Part shown: positions 45,189-54,095 of the stretch, one piece after another
Layout of the letters: every line of letters begins with the position of its first letter
How positions within the stretch are numbered: the first letter of the stretch is position 1
Assembly (NCBI RefSeq): GCF_002729955.1
Contig: NZ_PBYA01000027.1
Span: 161,382-225,381, forward strand
DNA length: 64,000 nt
DNA from: Salinisphaera sp.
GTDB lineage: Bacteria; Pseudomonadota; Gammaproteobacteria; Nevskiales; Salinisphaeraceae
Reading direction: 5' to 3'
Translations under genes and position numbers: made by a program
Notes under the pieces: generated by a model
The model's input: the letters and a program-made list of their open reading frames with translations, nothing else
Database searches by the model: none
What the model was told of the DNA's origin: nothing

Positions 45189-45225
45189 CATAAAACAATC
45201 GCCCCGGCCGGACAGCCGAGGCGAT
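45189..45225 (-). terminator. Likely intrinsic terminator after mucD
   Basis: On the minus strand ATCGCC-T-CGGC, a short loop, GCCG and GGCGAT form an interrupted stem followed by TGTTTTAT. It sits 60 bases beyond the mucD stop and before lepA, so it should end the rpoE-mucABD transcript. Confidence 0.6.
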
Positions 45226-45284
45226 GCGATTGAACAAGAGTATACGCGCTCAACCGCGCGAGTTTCAGCCGGGCGCGGCGTGGG

Positions 45285-46739
45285 TCAGTTGTTTTTCGGG
45301 CGCATCGCCAGATACAGGCGGCGATCGTCACGCAAGACAAGCACGGCCACCGCGCCGTCGGCCTCGTCGAGCGCCTTGCGCAGCGACGCGACGTCCTCGA
45401 CATGACGAGAGCCCACCGCGAGCACCACATCGCCGGGTTCCAGGCCCGCATCGGCGCCGGCGCCTTCGGCTACATCCGTAACCCTCACACCGCCCTGATC
45501 GAGACCAAGCTCGCGCCGCGCGGCCGTATCCAGAGATTCCAGGGTCAGACCATAGGGCTGCGCCGCCGGCTTTTCTGCCGGCTCGGGCGCGGTCGCCGCG
45601 GACAGATCCTTGGGCAGTTTCTCGATCGTGACCTCAATGGTTTCACGTTCGCCGTCGCGCAGCACGGTCACGCTCGCGCTCTCGCCCGGGGCCACCGTGC
45701 CCACGAGCGGCGGCAGCGACGCGGCCGAATCGACGGGCTGGTCGTTGAACGAGAGAATCACGTCGCCGGCCTGCAACCCGGCGGCCTGGGCCGGGCTGTC
45801 GGGCATCACCCTTGCCACCAGCGCCCCTTCGGGCCGCTTGAGACGGAACGATTCCGCCAGCTCGCGATCGACGTCCTGAATCTGCACGCCCAGCCAGCCA
45901 CGGGTCACACTGCCGCTGTTACGCAACTGTTTCGCCACGTCCATGGCGATATCGATCGGAATGGCAAAGGAAACGCCCTGATAGCCGCCGGTCTGGCTAT
46001 AAATCTGGGAGTTGATGCCCACCACGTCGCCGGCCAGATTGAACAACGGGCCGCCCGAATTGCCGGGATTGATGGCCACGTCGGTCTGAAGGAACGGCAC
46101 ATACTGATCGCTTGCCAGACTGCGCTGCTTGGCCGAAACGATGCCGGCTGTCACCGAGGTCTCGAAACCGAACGGCGAACCGATCGCCACCACCCAGGAG
46201 CCCACCTCCAGCTTGTCGGGGTCGCCTACCTTGACCGTCGGCAGATCGCTGGCATCCACCTTGAGCACGGCCAGATCGCTGTAGCTGTCCTGGCCGATGA
46301 CCTCGGCCACGAGCTGGCGGCGGTCATTGAGCTTGACCACGATCTGACCGGCGTTTGCCACCACATGGCGGTTGGTCAGGATATAGCCGTCGTCGGAGAT
46401 GATGAAGCCGGAGCCCAGCGAGGCATGGGGCGAGCCGCCCGGCGGCAGCGGCGACTGTTCGCCCGGCGCGCCCGGCCCACCGTCTTCGAAAAAGCGACGC
46501 AGCCAGCCTTCCAGTGGCCCATCTTCGCCTTCACCGCCCTCTTCCGAGGCTTCGGCCGGTGCGGCGCTGATATTCACCACCGCCGGCGAGACCTGTTTCA
46601 CCAGCCCGGTGAAATCCGGCAGCTGGCCGGTGCTTGCCACCGGCGCGGGCGAGGGCTCGTCATCGCCGCAGCCTGCCAGCAGGGTCAGGCTGACGAATAG
46701 CAGTAGAAACAGGCGCAGGACGCGGGTTTGAGGATTCAT
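45285..46739 (-). CDS. mucD: DegP/MucD-family serine protease, predicted lipoprotein
   Basis: HtrA-type periplasmic protease and negative element of the sigma-E pathway. The triad is visible: His125 in ILTNRHVVANA, Asp155 in YSDLAVLKVD, Ser228 in NPGNSGGPLF. Two PDZ domains follow (about 280-380 and 395-484, ending YLAMRPKNN). The start gives MNPQTRVLRLFLLLFVSLTL followed by LAGCGDDEPS. This is a lipobox with Cys24 and a +2 Gly, so the protein should be lipid-anchored in the outer membrane rather than soluble as most MucD/DegP are. It is last in rpoE-mucA-mucB-mucD; a mucC gene is not present. Confidence 0.93.
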   Translation of the reverse strand: MNPQTRVLRLFLLLFVSLTLLAGCGDDEPSPAPVASTGQLPDFTGLVKQVSPAVVNISAAPAEASEEGGEGEDGPLEGWLRRFFEDGGPGAPGEQSPLPPGGSPHASLGSGFIISDDGYILTNRHVVANAGQIVVKLNDRRQLVAEVIGQDSYSDLAVLKVDASDLPTVKVGDPDKLEVGSWVVAIGSPFGFETSVTAGIVSAKQRSLASDQYVPFLQTDVAINPGNSGGPLFNLAGDVVGINSQIYSQTGGYQGVSFAIPIDIAMDVAKQLRNSGSVTRGWLGVQIQDVDRELAESFRLKRPEGALVARVMPDSPAQAAGLQAGDVILSFNDQPVDSAASLPPLVGTVAPGESASVTVLRDGERETIEVTIEKLPKDLSAATAPEPAEKPAAQPYGLTLESLDTAARRELGLDQGGVRVTDVAEGAGADAGLEPGDVVLAVGSRHVEDVASLRKALDEADGAVAVLVLRDDRRLYLAMRPKNN

Positions 46740-46836
46740 GGCGACTCGCTTTGATCGGTCTCTTGCGGGTCCGCGCCGCACAAGGTCAGGTGCAACGGCA
46801 ACGGGCCTGCAAGGTTAGCTTAGCCGGGCGCCCGCG

Positions 46837-47859
46837 TCAGGGGGAACCGTCACGACTCGCGGACTGGGTTTCGCGTACCAGATTCTCGGCAATACGCTTG
46901 ACCGTGCGTGCCGGCACCTCGCCGACAACCGTGATCTGGGTGTCCTCGACCACATGACCGTAGGCATTCACCGCGCCCATGGTGGTGGCCCCTTCCAGCG
47001 GCTTGCGCAGCCCGGCCGGCGCAATGAACGCCGATACCGCCGCCACCCCATCGGTGAACAGCATCTGGCGCACGAAACCGCTTTCAGTCACACGCCGAAC
47101 ACCGTCCTCGGCAAGCTGAAAACCGGGCGGCAGGTCGGTGGGCTTCCAGGCGTCTTCGGGCACCGGCTTGTCTTCGACCTGTACCGCCTGGTGCTTGACC
47201 ACGCGAAAGCCGTCGATATTGTAGCCCGGCTCGAATTCGTCGTCCTCGATCGATTTCGGAAAATCGATCTGGGTGAACATGAGCTGTTCGAGTACGTTGT
47301 TATCGCTGATGAGGTCCAGCTTCAGCGGCAGATGCGTCGTATCGTCAATGAGCATGCGATACCCATAGCGATAGCCGTCGAGCGGTTCGATGCTGATAAG
47401 CCGGCCCACGCGGTCGGCCAGACGACGCTGGCCCATGTCGGTCAGCCGGTAATGCTCGCCCATGCGATCGGCCGAGAACTGCGCAACGCTGCCCAGCAGG
47501 CCGTCGTGCTTGCGCTGGGAAATCAGCACGACCTTGTTCTGCGGCAGGATAGATGTCACCACGCCGCCGCGACGAATGACCTCGCGCGGTTGACCGGTGA
47601 GCGAGACGAGACGCTCCTGCTCGAGCCCATCGCGCATGCGGTGAATCACCCGCAGGGTATCGAGCTCGCCTTCACGCAGATAAACGATGATGCCGCGATA
47701 GGTTTCGCTGCGTACCGCCTCGGAGGCCCGGGCGAGCAACTTGTTCAGTGACCCGTCGGCGCTTGTATTGCCGGATGAATCGCCTTCGGCAGCCTGTGCG
47801 GCCGCCGAAAGCGCCGTCAGGACAAAAAGCAGTAGGAACGCAGGAAGCGCTCTCGTCAC
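46837..47859 (-). CDS. mucB: Sigma-E regulatory protein MucB/RseB
   Basis: Periplasmic protein that binds MucA/RseA and shields it from DegS/AlgW cleavage, sensing mislocalised lipopolysaccharide or lipoprotein. The 340-residue product has a signal peptide (ALPAFLLLFVLTALSAAAQA), a large LolA-like domain (SETYRGIIVYLREGELDTLRVIHR onward) and a smaller C-terminal domain with GVAAVSAFIAP. Its ATG overlaps the mucA stop by 4 bases (ATGA). Confidence 0.95.
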   Translation of the reverse strand: MTRALPAFLLLFVLTALSAAAQAAEGDSSGNTSADGSLNKLLARASEAVRSETYRGIIVYLREGELDTLRVIHRMRDGLEQERLVSLTGQPREVIRRGGVVTSILPQNKVVLISQRKHDGLLGSVAQFSADRMGEHYRLTDMGQRRLADRVGRLISIEPLDGYRYGYRMLIDDTTHLPLKLDLISDNNVLEQLMFTQIDFPKSIEDDEFEPGYNIDGFRVVKHQAVQVEDKPVPEDAWKPTDLPPGFQLAEDGVRRVTESGFVRQMLFTDGVAAVSAFIAPAGLRKPLEGATTMGAVNAYGHVVEDTQITVVGEVPARTVKRIAENLVRETQSASRDGSP

Positions 47860-48548
47860 TGCGGGGTGTCCTGCCCGTAGGTGGCCACGCGAACGAAGCC
47901 CGGCGTGGTGCCCGACATGCCGTAACCGCGCGCCAGACCGTTGTGCTCGACCAGATAACCATTGAGTTCGTCTTCAAGCGCCGGATCCGATACCGACCAG
48001 TGGTCCGCCGGCCCGCGCTGTACCGCGGCCTGGCTGGGCCCGGCCTGGCGCAGCATATCGCTGGACAATTCATTGGAGGCGACCATCGACTGCGCCCCGC
48101 CGATGCCTGCGGCATTGCTCTGCGCGGCTACCGATGTGGCAGCGGGGGCGCCGCTACCCGAGGCGCTGGCCAGGCTGTTGCCCGTGGTTGCTTCCTGGCG
48201 CAGCGGATTGCTGACCAGCAGCACGATGCCGGCGGCCGAAGCGACAGCGGCCAGACCGGCCATGCTGCGCCACCGGCGTCGAGCGGCGACCCGCATGGGT
48301 ACCGCCACCGGGCGTGCTGCCGCGGTTTCCGGCCGATCCTGTGCGATCGCCGCCATGACCCGATCGGAAAAGTTACAGTCCAGCGGGACAGCCATTTCGC
48401 CGTTGTGGGCACGCAACGTGGTGCGCAGCCAATGCTGGCGCCCCCAGCTTTCACGCAGCTGCTCGTCGCGTAGCAAGGCGCTGACTACTGCGTCTGCTTC
48501 ATCGCGGGTGGCCTCGCCGTCGAGAAATGCGGAAAACTGCTCGTTCAT
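47856..48548 (-). CDS. mucA: Anti-sigma-E factor MucA/RseA
   Basis: Inner-membrane anti-sigma factor of 230 residues. The N-terminal cytoplasmic domain (MNEQFSAFLDGEATRDEADA, then ESWGRQHWLRTTLRAHNGE) binds sigma-E. A single helix follows at about 95-112 (SMAGLAAVASAAGIVLLVSN), then a Ser/Ala/Gly-rich periplasmic stretch with a C-terminal MucB-binding region. GAGG precedes the start, 7 bases downstream of rpoE. The extreme C-terminus is polar (YGQDTPQ), so its fit to the site-1 protease PDZ domain is unclear. Confidence 0.94.
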   Translation of the reverse strand: MNEQFSAFLDGEATRDEADAVVSALLRDEQLRESWGRQHWLRTTLRAHNGEMAVPLDCNFSDRVMAAIAQDRPETAAARPVAVPMRVAARRRWRSMAGLAAVASAAGIVLLVSNPLRQEATTGNSLASASGSGAPAATSVAAQSNAAGIGGAQSMVASNELSSDMLRQAGPSQAAVQRGPADHWSVSDPALEDELNGYLVEHNGLARGYGMSGTTPGFVRVATYGQDTPQ

Positions 48549-48555
48549 GCTGACC

Positions 48556-49131
48556 TCACTTGTCCGACAGGGACACCAGTTTCTGCTCGATTGCCGCACG
48601 GGCACGGAAGATACGCGAGCGTACCGTGCCCACCGGGCAATCCATTGATTGTGCAATCTCTTCGTAGCTCATGCCATCCAGCTCGCGGAGCATGATCGCG
48701 GTACGCAGATCCTCGGGCAATTCGCGGATCGCGCCAATCACCGCGTCGCGTATCTCTTCGCTCTCCAGCAGCGCCTCGGGCGTATCGCCCTCCGAAAATC
48801 GTTCCGTATGGCCGAAGGCCTCGGCATCGGCGACGTCGATGTCCTGACTCGCCGGCCGCCGGGAGCGCGCCACGAGAAAGTTTTTCGCCGTATTGATGGA
48901 TATGCGATAGAGCCATGTATAGAAAGCGCTATTGCCCTTGAACCCGCCAAGCGCGCGGTAGGCCTTGATGAAGGCCTCCTGCGCCACGTCCGGCGCATCC
49001 GCCGGGCTTACGTAGCGTGCCACCAGCTTGACGACCTTGTGCTGATACTTGCGGATGAGCAAGTCGAAGGCACGGTCGTCGCCGGACTGGGCGCGGGCTA
49101 CCAGCTGCTCGTCGCTGACGTCTTCAGTCAT
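48556..49131 (-). CDS. rpoE: RNA polymerase sigma-E factor (AlgU/RpoE)
   Basis: Group IV sigma factor controlling the envelope stress response. The 191-residue protein has region 2 (QHKVVKLVARYVSPADAPDV, then FYTWLYRISINTAKNFLVAR) and region 4 (ELPEDLRTAIMLRELDGMSY, then EEIAQSMDCPVGTVRSRIFRARA). This is very close to AlgU/RpoE. It heads rpoE-mucA-mucB-mucD, and its upstream region carries a site matching its own recognition sequence, so autoregulation is expected. Divergent from nadB, as in E. coli and Pseudomonas. Confidence 0.97.
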   Translation of the reverse strand: MTEDVSDEQLVARAQSGDDRAFDLLIRKYQHKVVKLVARYVSPADAPDVAQEAFIKAYRALGGFKGNSAFYTWLYRISINTAKNFLVARSRRPASQDIDVADAEAFGHTERFSEGDTPEALLESEEIRDAVIGAIRELPEDLRTAIMLRELDGMSYEEIAQSMDCPVGTVRSRIFRARAAIEQKLVSLSDK

Positions 49132-49221
49132 CTATCTGCAGCGCCGGACATCTGGAAAGCCAGAGCAATCGATGCGCGATTTAACCTCTTCGTTGTTGCG
49201 TACCAAGACGCCGTTATCCAC

Positions 49222-49248
49222 GTAGACCGCGGATTCGCAAATAAGTTC
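49222..49248 (-). promoter_or_regulatory. Sigma-E-type autoregulatory promoter of rpoE-mucABD
   Basis: On the minus strand GAACTT (49243-49248), a 16-base spacer, then TCTAC (49222-49226) match the sigma-E/AlgU pattern GAACTT-N16/17-TCTGA. The start point would fall about 85 bases before the rpoE ATG. The -35 element is perfect. Confidence 0.75.
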
Positions 49249-49354
49249 GCACCGATTTTGCGCTATGCTGCCAGCCGTCATCTTTTCGCTACACAACCGA
49301 ATGAGACGCGTACGCGTCGAGGCGCTCAGTGTAGCGACGCAACGTGCTTTCGTC

Positions 49355-51013
49355 ATGCAGTCGACCGAATCCCGGGTATGCAAACGCTTTGATGTGGTTG
49401 TCGTAGGCAGCGGCGCGGCCGGTCTGACGCTGGCGCTTCGGCTGTCCCAGAGCGGACGTCGTATCGCCGTGATTTCAAAGGGCGCGCTGGCCGAAGGCAG
49501 TACGCTCTATGCGCAGGGCGGCATCTCGGCCGTGCTCGATGCCGAGGACAGCGTGGATGCGCACGTCGCCGATACGCTGGCCGCCGGCGCCGGGCTGTGC
49601 GACGAGGCCGCGGTGCGTCATACCGTGTCCCATTCGCGGGCCGCCATCGAATGGCTGATCGAGCGCGGCGTGCCTTTCACCCGCGCCGAGGAAAACGACG
49701 CGGAATCCGGCTATGCCTATCACCTGAACCGCGAAGGCGGGCATAGCCATCGCCGTATCATCCATGCCGACGATGCCACCGGCCGCGCAGTGGAAACCAC
49801 GCTGGAGGGACTGACCCGCGCCAGCGAACAGATCACCGTTTTCGAACACCATATGGCGGTGGAGCTGATCGTGACCGCCGACGCCGACGAACCCGGCGGG
49901 CGCTGTCGCGGCGTCTATGTGCTGGATATCCAGGCCGATACCGTGTTGACGTTCGCGGCCGACCAGGTGGTACTGGCCACTGGCGGCGCGAATCTGGTGT
50001 ATCTCTACAGCAGCAATCCGCATGCGGCCAGCGGCGACGGCATTGCCATGGCCTGGCGTGCCGGTGCGCGGGTGGCAAACATGGAATTCATGCAGTTCCA
50101 CCCGACCTGCCTGTATCACCCGAAGGCCCGCTCGTTCCTGATCAGCGAAGCCCTGCGCGGTGAAGGCGCGGTGTTGCGTCTGGCCGACGGCAGCCGCTTC
50201 ATGCCCCGACACGACGAGCGCGCCGAACTGGCGCCGCGCGACGTGGTGGCCCGCGCCATCGACGCCGAGATGAAGCGCACCGGCCAGCCCCACGTCTGGC
50301 TGGATATTACCCACGCGGGCAAGCCGTTCATCGAAAAGCATTTCCCGGCGATCAACGCGCGCTGCCTTGAACTCGGGCTGGATATGAGCGCCGAGCCGCT
50401 GCCGGTGGTGCCGGCTGCCCACTACACCTGCGGCGGCGTGATTACCGATCTCGCCGGGCGGACCGATATTCCGGGCGTCTATGCGATCGGCGAATGTGCC
50501 TTCACCGGCCTGCACGGCGCCAACCGCATGGCCAGCAATTCGCTGCTGGAATGCATTGTCTATGCCAGCGCCGCGGCCGCGGATATCGAAAGCCGCGACG
50601 ACCGCTTCGAGCCGGTCGCCCTGCCCGCCTGGGATGAATCACGGGTGACTGATTCCGATGAGGAAGTCGTGGTCGCGCATAACTGGCAGGAGCTGCGTCG
50701 CTTCATGTGGGACTACGTCGGCATCGTGCGCACCACCAAGCGCCTGGAACGGGCCCTGCATCGTATCGAGCTGCTGCGGCGCGAGATTCATGATTACTAC
50801 GGCAGTTTCCGCGTGACGCCGGGGCTACTGGAGTTGCGCAACCTGGCCCAGGTCGCCGAGTTGATCATCCGCAGCGCACTGGATCGGCGTGAAAGCCGTG
50901 GTCTGCACTTCATCAGCGATTTTCCGCATACCCTGCCGCGCGCCATGCATACGGTGCTGTCGCCCGAGCATTCGCGCGATATCGGCCCCGGCGTGAGCTA
51001 CCGGCCGCTCTGA
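49355..51013 (+). CDS. nadB: L-aspartate oxidase
   Basis: FAD enzyme that converts aspartate to iminoaspartate, the first step of de novo NAD synthesis. The 552-residue product has the dinucleotide-binding [31 protein letters not shown], the active-site [20 protein letters not shown] and [15 protein letters not shown]. Start ATG 49355 is closest to the family length; the open frame extends 30 codons further. Its last 16 bases overlap the 3' end of the convergent peptidase gene. Confidence 0.97.
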   Translation: MQSTESRVCKRFDVVVVGSGAAGLTLALRLSQSGRRIAVISKGALAEGSTLYAQGGISAVLDAEDSVDAHVADTLAAGAGLCDEAAVRHTVSHSRAAIEWLIERGVPFTRAEENDAESGYAYHLNREGGHSHRRIIHADDATGRAVETTLEGLTRASEQITVFEHHMAVELIVTADADEPGGRCRGVYVLDIQADTVLTFAADQVVLATGGANLVYLYSSNPHAASGDGIAMAWRAGARVANMEFMQFHPTCLYHPKARSFLISEALRGEGAVLRLADGSRFMPRHDERAELAPRDVVARAIDAEMKRTGQPHVWLDITHAGKPFIEKHFPAINARCLELGLDMSAEPLPVVPAAHYTCGGVITDLAGRTDIPGVYAIGECAFTGLHGANRMASNSLLECIVYASAAAADIESRDDRFEPVALPAWDESRVTDSDEEVVVAHNWQELRRFMWDYVGIVRTTKRLERALHRIELLRREIHDYYGSFRVTPGLLELRNLAQVAELIIRSALDRRESRGLHFISDFPHTLPRAMHTVLSPEHSRDIGPGVSYRPL

Positions 51014-52455
51014 GGCTTCGCGCGGAGCCGTGCCCCCTGCTCGTTAAGAAACTCGGCCACGACTCGCCCGGCGTCGGGGTTGGAGAGTGTCGGCGCATGG
51101 CCCGCGTCTTCCACCAATACCCAGCGCGCCGAGCGATGAACGGCCGCGAAGGCACGCCCCCAGGCCGGGGGCGTAAGCACATCTGCTCCGCCCGAAAGCA
51201 CCAGCATCGGTCGCGGGGGCAGTTCGCCGGAGGTGTGGTAGCGAGGCAGCGGCCAGTGCGCACAGACCGAACCCTGCGGCGCCTGTTCGATATAGGGCGC
51301 GATCAGCGGCGTGGCCGACAGGATTTGTTGCCAGGCCTGCGCCGTGGTGGCGCGCCCGTCGTCGAGCGCACAACGGGTCGCCCAGAACGTCGCCGCGCTT
51401 CGCGAGCCACTGCTGCCCTGGGCCGCCACGCGCGCGGCCAACGGCACCAGCGCGGCCGTTTCACCGCGCAGCGCGCGTTCGATACGGGCGACGGTACCCT
51501 GCTCCCGACCGCTGTCATAGGCCGCGAACAACACCATCAACAGCAGCCGATAGGGGGTAATTTCGAACAGCGCTGGCAGCCCGCGGTATGGCAGCAGTGC
51601 GACGACGGGCGGCTGGCGCTCGTAGCGCGACAACAGCGCGGCGATCGCCTGTCGGGGCGAACCCGATGCACAGTCGCCGTCACGGGCACAGACGTCCTCC
51701 AAACGCTGGATCGCGCCGTCGATCTGTAGCGGCAAGGCCGCCAGTTCGTTGCGCTCAAACGGTACGACGGAATCGAGCACGAGGCGATCGACGCGGTTCG
51801 GGTAACGCCGGGCAAACAACAGCGCGATCCGCGTGCCGTAGGAAACGCCCCACACCGTGGCACGGTTGACCCCGAGCCCGTCGAGCAACGCGGCCATGTC
51901 TGCGATTTGCGCGGCCGGGCCGAGCGACTGCATGCCGTCGTAACCCAGCCGGTTCAGGCAGCGCTGGATTACCTCCGCGTCATGCGCGAAGGGATTGTCC
52001 GCCTGCGACGAAGGCAAAGATCGCAGCGGCACGCCAGCCCTGGCCGAACAGCCAATATGTGGACGGCTATCACCGGTACCGCGCGGGTCGAAGAGCACAA
52101 TATCGTGGCGCCAGCCGACGCGCTGTTGCCAGCGTTGCCAACCGGCGAGCCCGCGTGCATCGAGGCCCGCGCTTTCACCCGGGCCGCCCGGAACATGAAT
52201 GATCGGATTCGGGTCGTGCCGGTCGGGGTGGGCGCGTAGAACGGCAAAGCGTAGCTCGACCGGCACGCCTTTGATCCTTGCTCCGGTTTCAAGCCAGCCG
52301 CATTCGATCTGCGCAGCACTGGGGACAGCCGCCCTATCCGGACAGGCGCTCCAGCGAATGGCCGTGTCGCCATCGGTGCCGGCCGACGCTTGCCCCATGC
52401 CGACGACCAGGCAGGCCGCGACTAATAGCCACCGGCAGGTGCTGAAACCGATCAC
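50998..52455 (-). CDS. Exported alpha/beta-hydrolase peptidase (S33/TAP-like family)
   Basis: 485-residue protein with a Sec signal peptide ([16 protein letters not shown]) and an alpha/beta-hydrolase fold. The oxyanion region is [13 protein letters not shown], and the nucleophile elbow [17 protein letters not shown] holds the catalytic Ser. The C-terminal TAP-like domain carries Asp ([11 protein letters not shown]) and His ([16 protein letters not shown]). Such enzymes cleave N-terminal residues or tripeptides in the periplasm. Its ATG overlaps the ygfX stop (ATGA), so it is attached to the end of the sdh operon, an unexpected position. Substrate unknown. Confidence 0.88.
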   Translation of the reverse strand: MIGFSTCRWLLVAACLVVGMGQASAGTDGDTAIRWSACPDRAAVPSAAQIECGWLETGARIKGVPVELRFAVLRAHPDRHDPNPIIHVPGGPGESAGLDARGLAGWQRWQQRVGWRHDIVLFDPRGTGDSRPHIGCSARAGVPLRSLPSSQADNPFAHDAEVIQRCLNRLGYDGMQSLGPAAQIADMAALLDGLGVNRATVWGVSYGTRIALLFARRYPNRVDRLVLDSVVPFERNELAALPLQIDGAIQRLEDVCARDGDCASGSPRQAIAALLSRYERQPPVVALLPYRGLPALFEITPYRLLLMVLFAAYDSGREQGTVARIERALRGETAALVPLAARVAAQGSSGSRSAATFWATRCALDDGRATTAQAWQQILSATPLIAPYIEQAPQGSVCAHWPLPRYHTSGELPPRPMLVLSGGADVLTPPAWGRAFAAVHRSARWVLVEDAGHAPTLSNPDAGRVVAEFLNEQGARLRAKPQSGR

Positions 52456-52913
52456 GCCTGTTCGGCTCCGCCGCGGGGCGGCGCAATGGTCAGCCGAGCG
52501 CGCAGCCGGCGGTGGGCCCTGGCGCTTAGCGCATCCCGAAACAGTATGCAGCTACGGCTACGCAGACGATCCCCTTCTGCACGCAGGCGTAGCACCATCA
52601 GCCAGTCGCCGGCCGTAAACGCGCTGACGAGATGACCACGCTGCCAGACACCGTCGCGCCTCTGCCAGCGCCAGTGGCCGTCGTACTGGTAACGCAGGCG
52701 CACGATACTGTCGGCGCGTTCGAGAACGGCGTTACGATGCGCATGCCTGGCGAGCACGGCGATTACCGGCAGCAGCCCGAGCAGCCAGGGACGTCCGGCG
52801 GACAGCACCCCGATGACGGCAGCGGCCGCGATATGCAGTGCTAGAACAAAAGCACGATGCGCCGCCGACACACGCACATTCAGATGCAGTGTATCGGCGA
52901 ACGGGTTCGCCAT
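52452..52913 (-). CDS. ygfX: YgfX/CptA-like membrane protein
   Basis: 153-residue protein with an N-terminal helical hairpin in the membrane (FVLALHIAAAAVIGVLSAGR, then PWLLGLLPVIAVLA) and a cytoplasmic domain including the conserved LVSAFTAGDWLMVLRL and ILFRDALSARAHRRLRARL. In E. coli YgfX pairs with SdhE (YgfY) and has been described as a toxin (CptA) acting on cytoskeletal proteins, while other work links the pair to flavinylation. Sequence conservation is low and the call leans on its position 3 bases after sdhE. Confidence 0.8.
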   Translation of the reverse strand: MANPFADTLHLNVRVSAAHRAFVLALHIAAAAVIGVLSAGRPWLLGLLPVIAVLARHAHRNAVLERADSIVRLRYQYDGHWRWQRRDGVWQRGHLVSAFTAGDWLMVLRLRAEGDRLRSRSCILFRDALSARAHRRLRARLTIAPPRGGAEQA

Positions 52914-52916
52914 TGC

Positions 52917-53174
52917 TTACGGCGTTGCGCCCTGGGGCCGCTGGAACTGGCGGATACGCGAAAGCAGATCCGCCTGGACCGACGTTTCCGGTTCCATACG
53001 CCCCATGACGAGCGCATACAGATCCGGGTCTTCCATCTCCACCAGCTCGCGCAGGCCAGCCTGCTCGCGCTCGTCGAGATCGTCGTATTCGTTATTGACG
53101 AAGCGTTCGAGGAGCACGTCGAGCTCCTTCATTCCACGCCGGCATAGCCAGCGTATGCGCGCTTTTTCGCTCAT
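52917..53174 (-). CDS. sdhE: FAD assembly factor SdhE
   Basis: 85-residue flavinylation factor that promotes covalent FAD attachment to SdhA. The conserved RGxxE motif appears as RRGMKELDVLLERFV, followed by DLDEREQAGLRELVEMEDPD, typical of the family. It follows sdhB by 78 bases and precedes ygfX. Having both sdhE and sdhAF4 in one operon covers both known SdhA maturation helpers. Confidence 0.95.
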   Translation of the reverse strand: MSEKARIRWLCRRGMKELDVLLERFVNNEYDDLDEREQAGLRELVEMEDPDLYALVMGRMEPETSVQADLLSRIRQFQRPQGATP

Positions 53175-53252
53175 GATTGGCTCGGATGGGCCGATCCGAA
53201 TCGGCCGAAGGCACAGGCCCGCCGGAACCGGCGGGCCGTGGTGGGGTCGATA

Positions 53253-54032
53253 TCAGCCGCGGCGCTCAAGCAGCAGCTTCTTGGTTTCCTGAATGGCCTT
53301 AGCCGGATTCAGGCCCTTCGGGCAGGTGTTGGTGCAGTTCATGATCGTATGGCACCGATACAGCTTGAACGGATCTTCCAGATCGTCCAGGCGGTCGCCG
53401 GTGGCTTCGTCGCGGGAATCCACGATCCAGCGATAGGCCTGCAGCAGAACGGCCGGGCCGAGATAACGTTCCGGGTTCCACCAGTAGCTCGGGCAGGAGG
53501 TCGAGCAGCAAGCACACAGGATGCACTCGTACAGGCCGTCCAGCTTGGCGCGGTCTTCCGGTGTCTGCAGACGCTCGCGCGTCGGCGCCGGCGTATCCGT
53601 CTTGATCCAGGGCTCGATGGATTCGAGCTGTGCATAGAAATGGGTCAGGTCAGGCACCAGATCCTTCACTACCGGCATATGCGGCAGCGGGTAGATGCGC
53701 ACATCGCCATCGATATCGGTGATACGCGTCGTACAGGCAAGCGTGTTCTTGCCGTCGATATTGAACGCGCAGGACCCACAAATGCCTTCACGACAGGAGC
53801 GACGGAACGTCAGCGTGGGGTCGATCTCGTTCTTGATCTTGATGACCGCATCGAGAACCATCGGCCCGCACTTGTCGAGATCGATGGCGAAGCTGTCCAC
53901 ACGCGGGTTCTCGCCCGATTCGGGTTCCCAGCGATAAATACGGAACGTCTTGACGTTCTTCGCACCCTTGGGCGCCTCGAACTTCTTGCCCTTGGAGATG
54001 CGCGAGTTCTTCGGCAGTCGGAATTCAGCCAT
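53253..54032 (-). CDS. sdhB: Succinate dehydrogenase iron-sulfur subunit
   Basis: Electron-transfer subunit of complex II, 259 residues. The 2Fe-2S cysteines are in [25 protein letters not shown] spacing, the 4Fe-4S cluster is [12 protein letters not shown], and the 3Fe-4S cluster is [17 protein letters not shown]. The N-terminal extension ([20 protein letters not shown]) resembles alphaproteobacterial and mitochondrial SdhB more than the short E. coli protein. It lies 63 bases after sdhA. Confidence 0.98.
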   Translation of the reverse strand: MAEFRLPKNSRISKGKKFEAPKGAKNVKTFRIYRWEPESGENPRVDSFAIDLDKCGPMVLDAVIKIKNEIDPTLTFRRSCREGICGSCAFNIDGKNTLACTTRITDIDGDVRIYPLPHMPVVKDLVPDLTHFYAQLESIEPWIKTDTPAPTRERLQTPEDRAKLDGLYECILCACCSTSCPSYWWNPERYLGPAVLLQAYRWIVDSRDEATGDRLDDLEDPFKLYRCHTIMNCTNTCPKGLNPAKAIQETKKLLLERRG

Positions 54033-54095
54033 GACAGGCCTCCATTACTCAGTGGCAGGCCACCGACCCCGAAGGGCCGGCGACGATGTTATGCA

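Noticed and set aside
52452..53174. SdhE-YgfX as an accessory toxin-antitoxin module
   Set aside because: Despite the CptAB toxin-antitoxin literature, the pair is embedded in the sdh operon, so the flavinylation role is the more economical reading.
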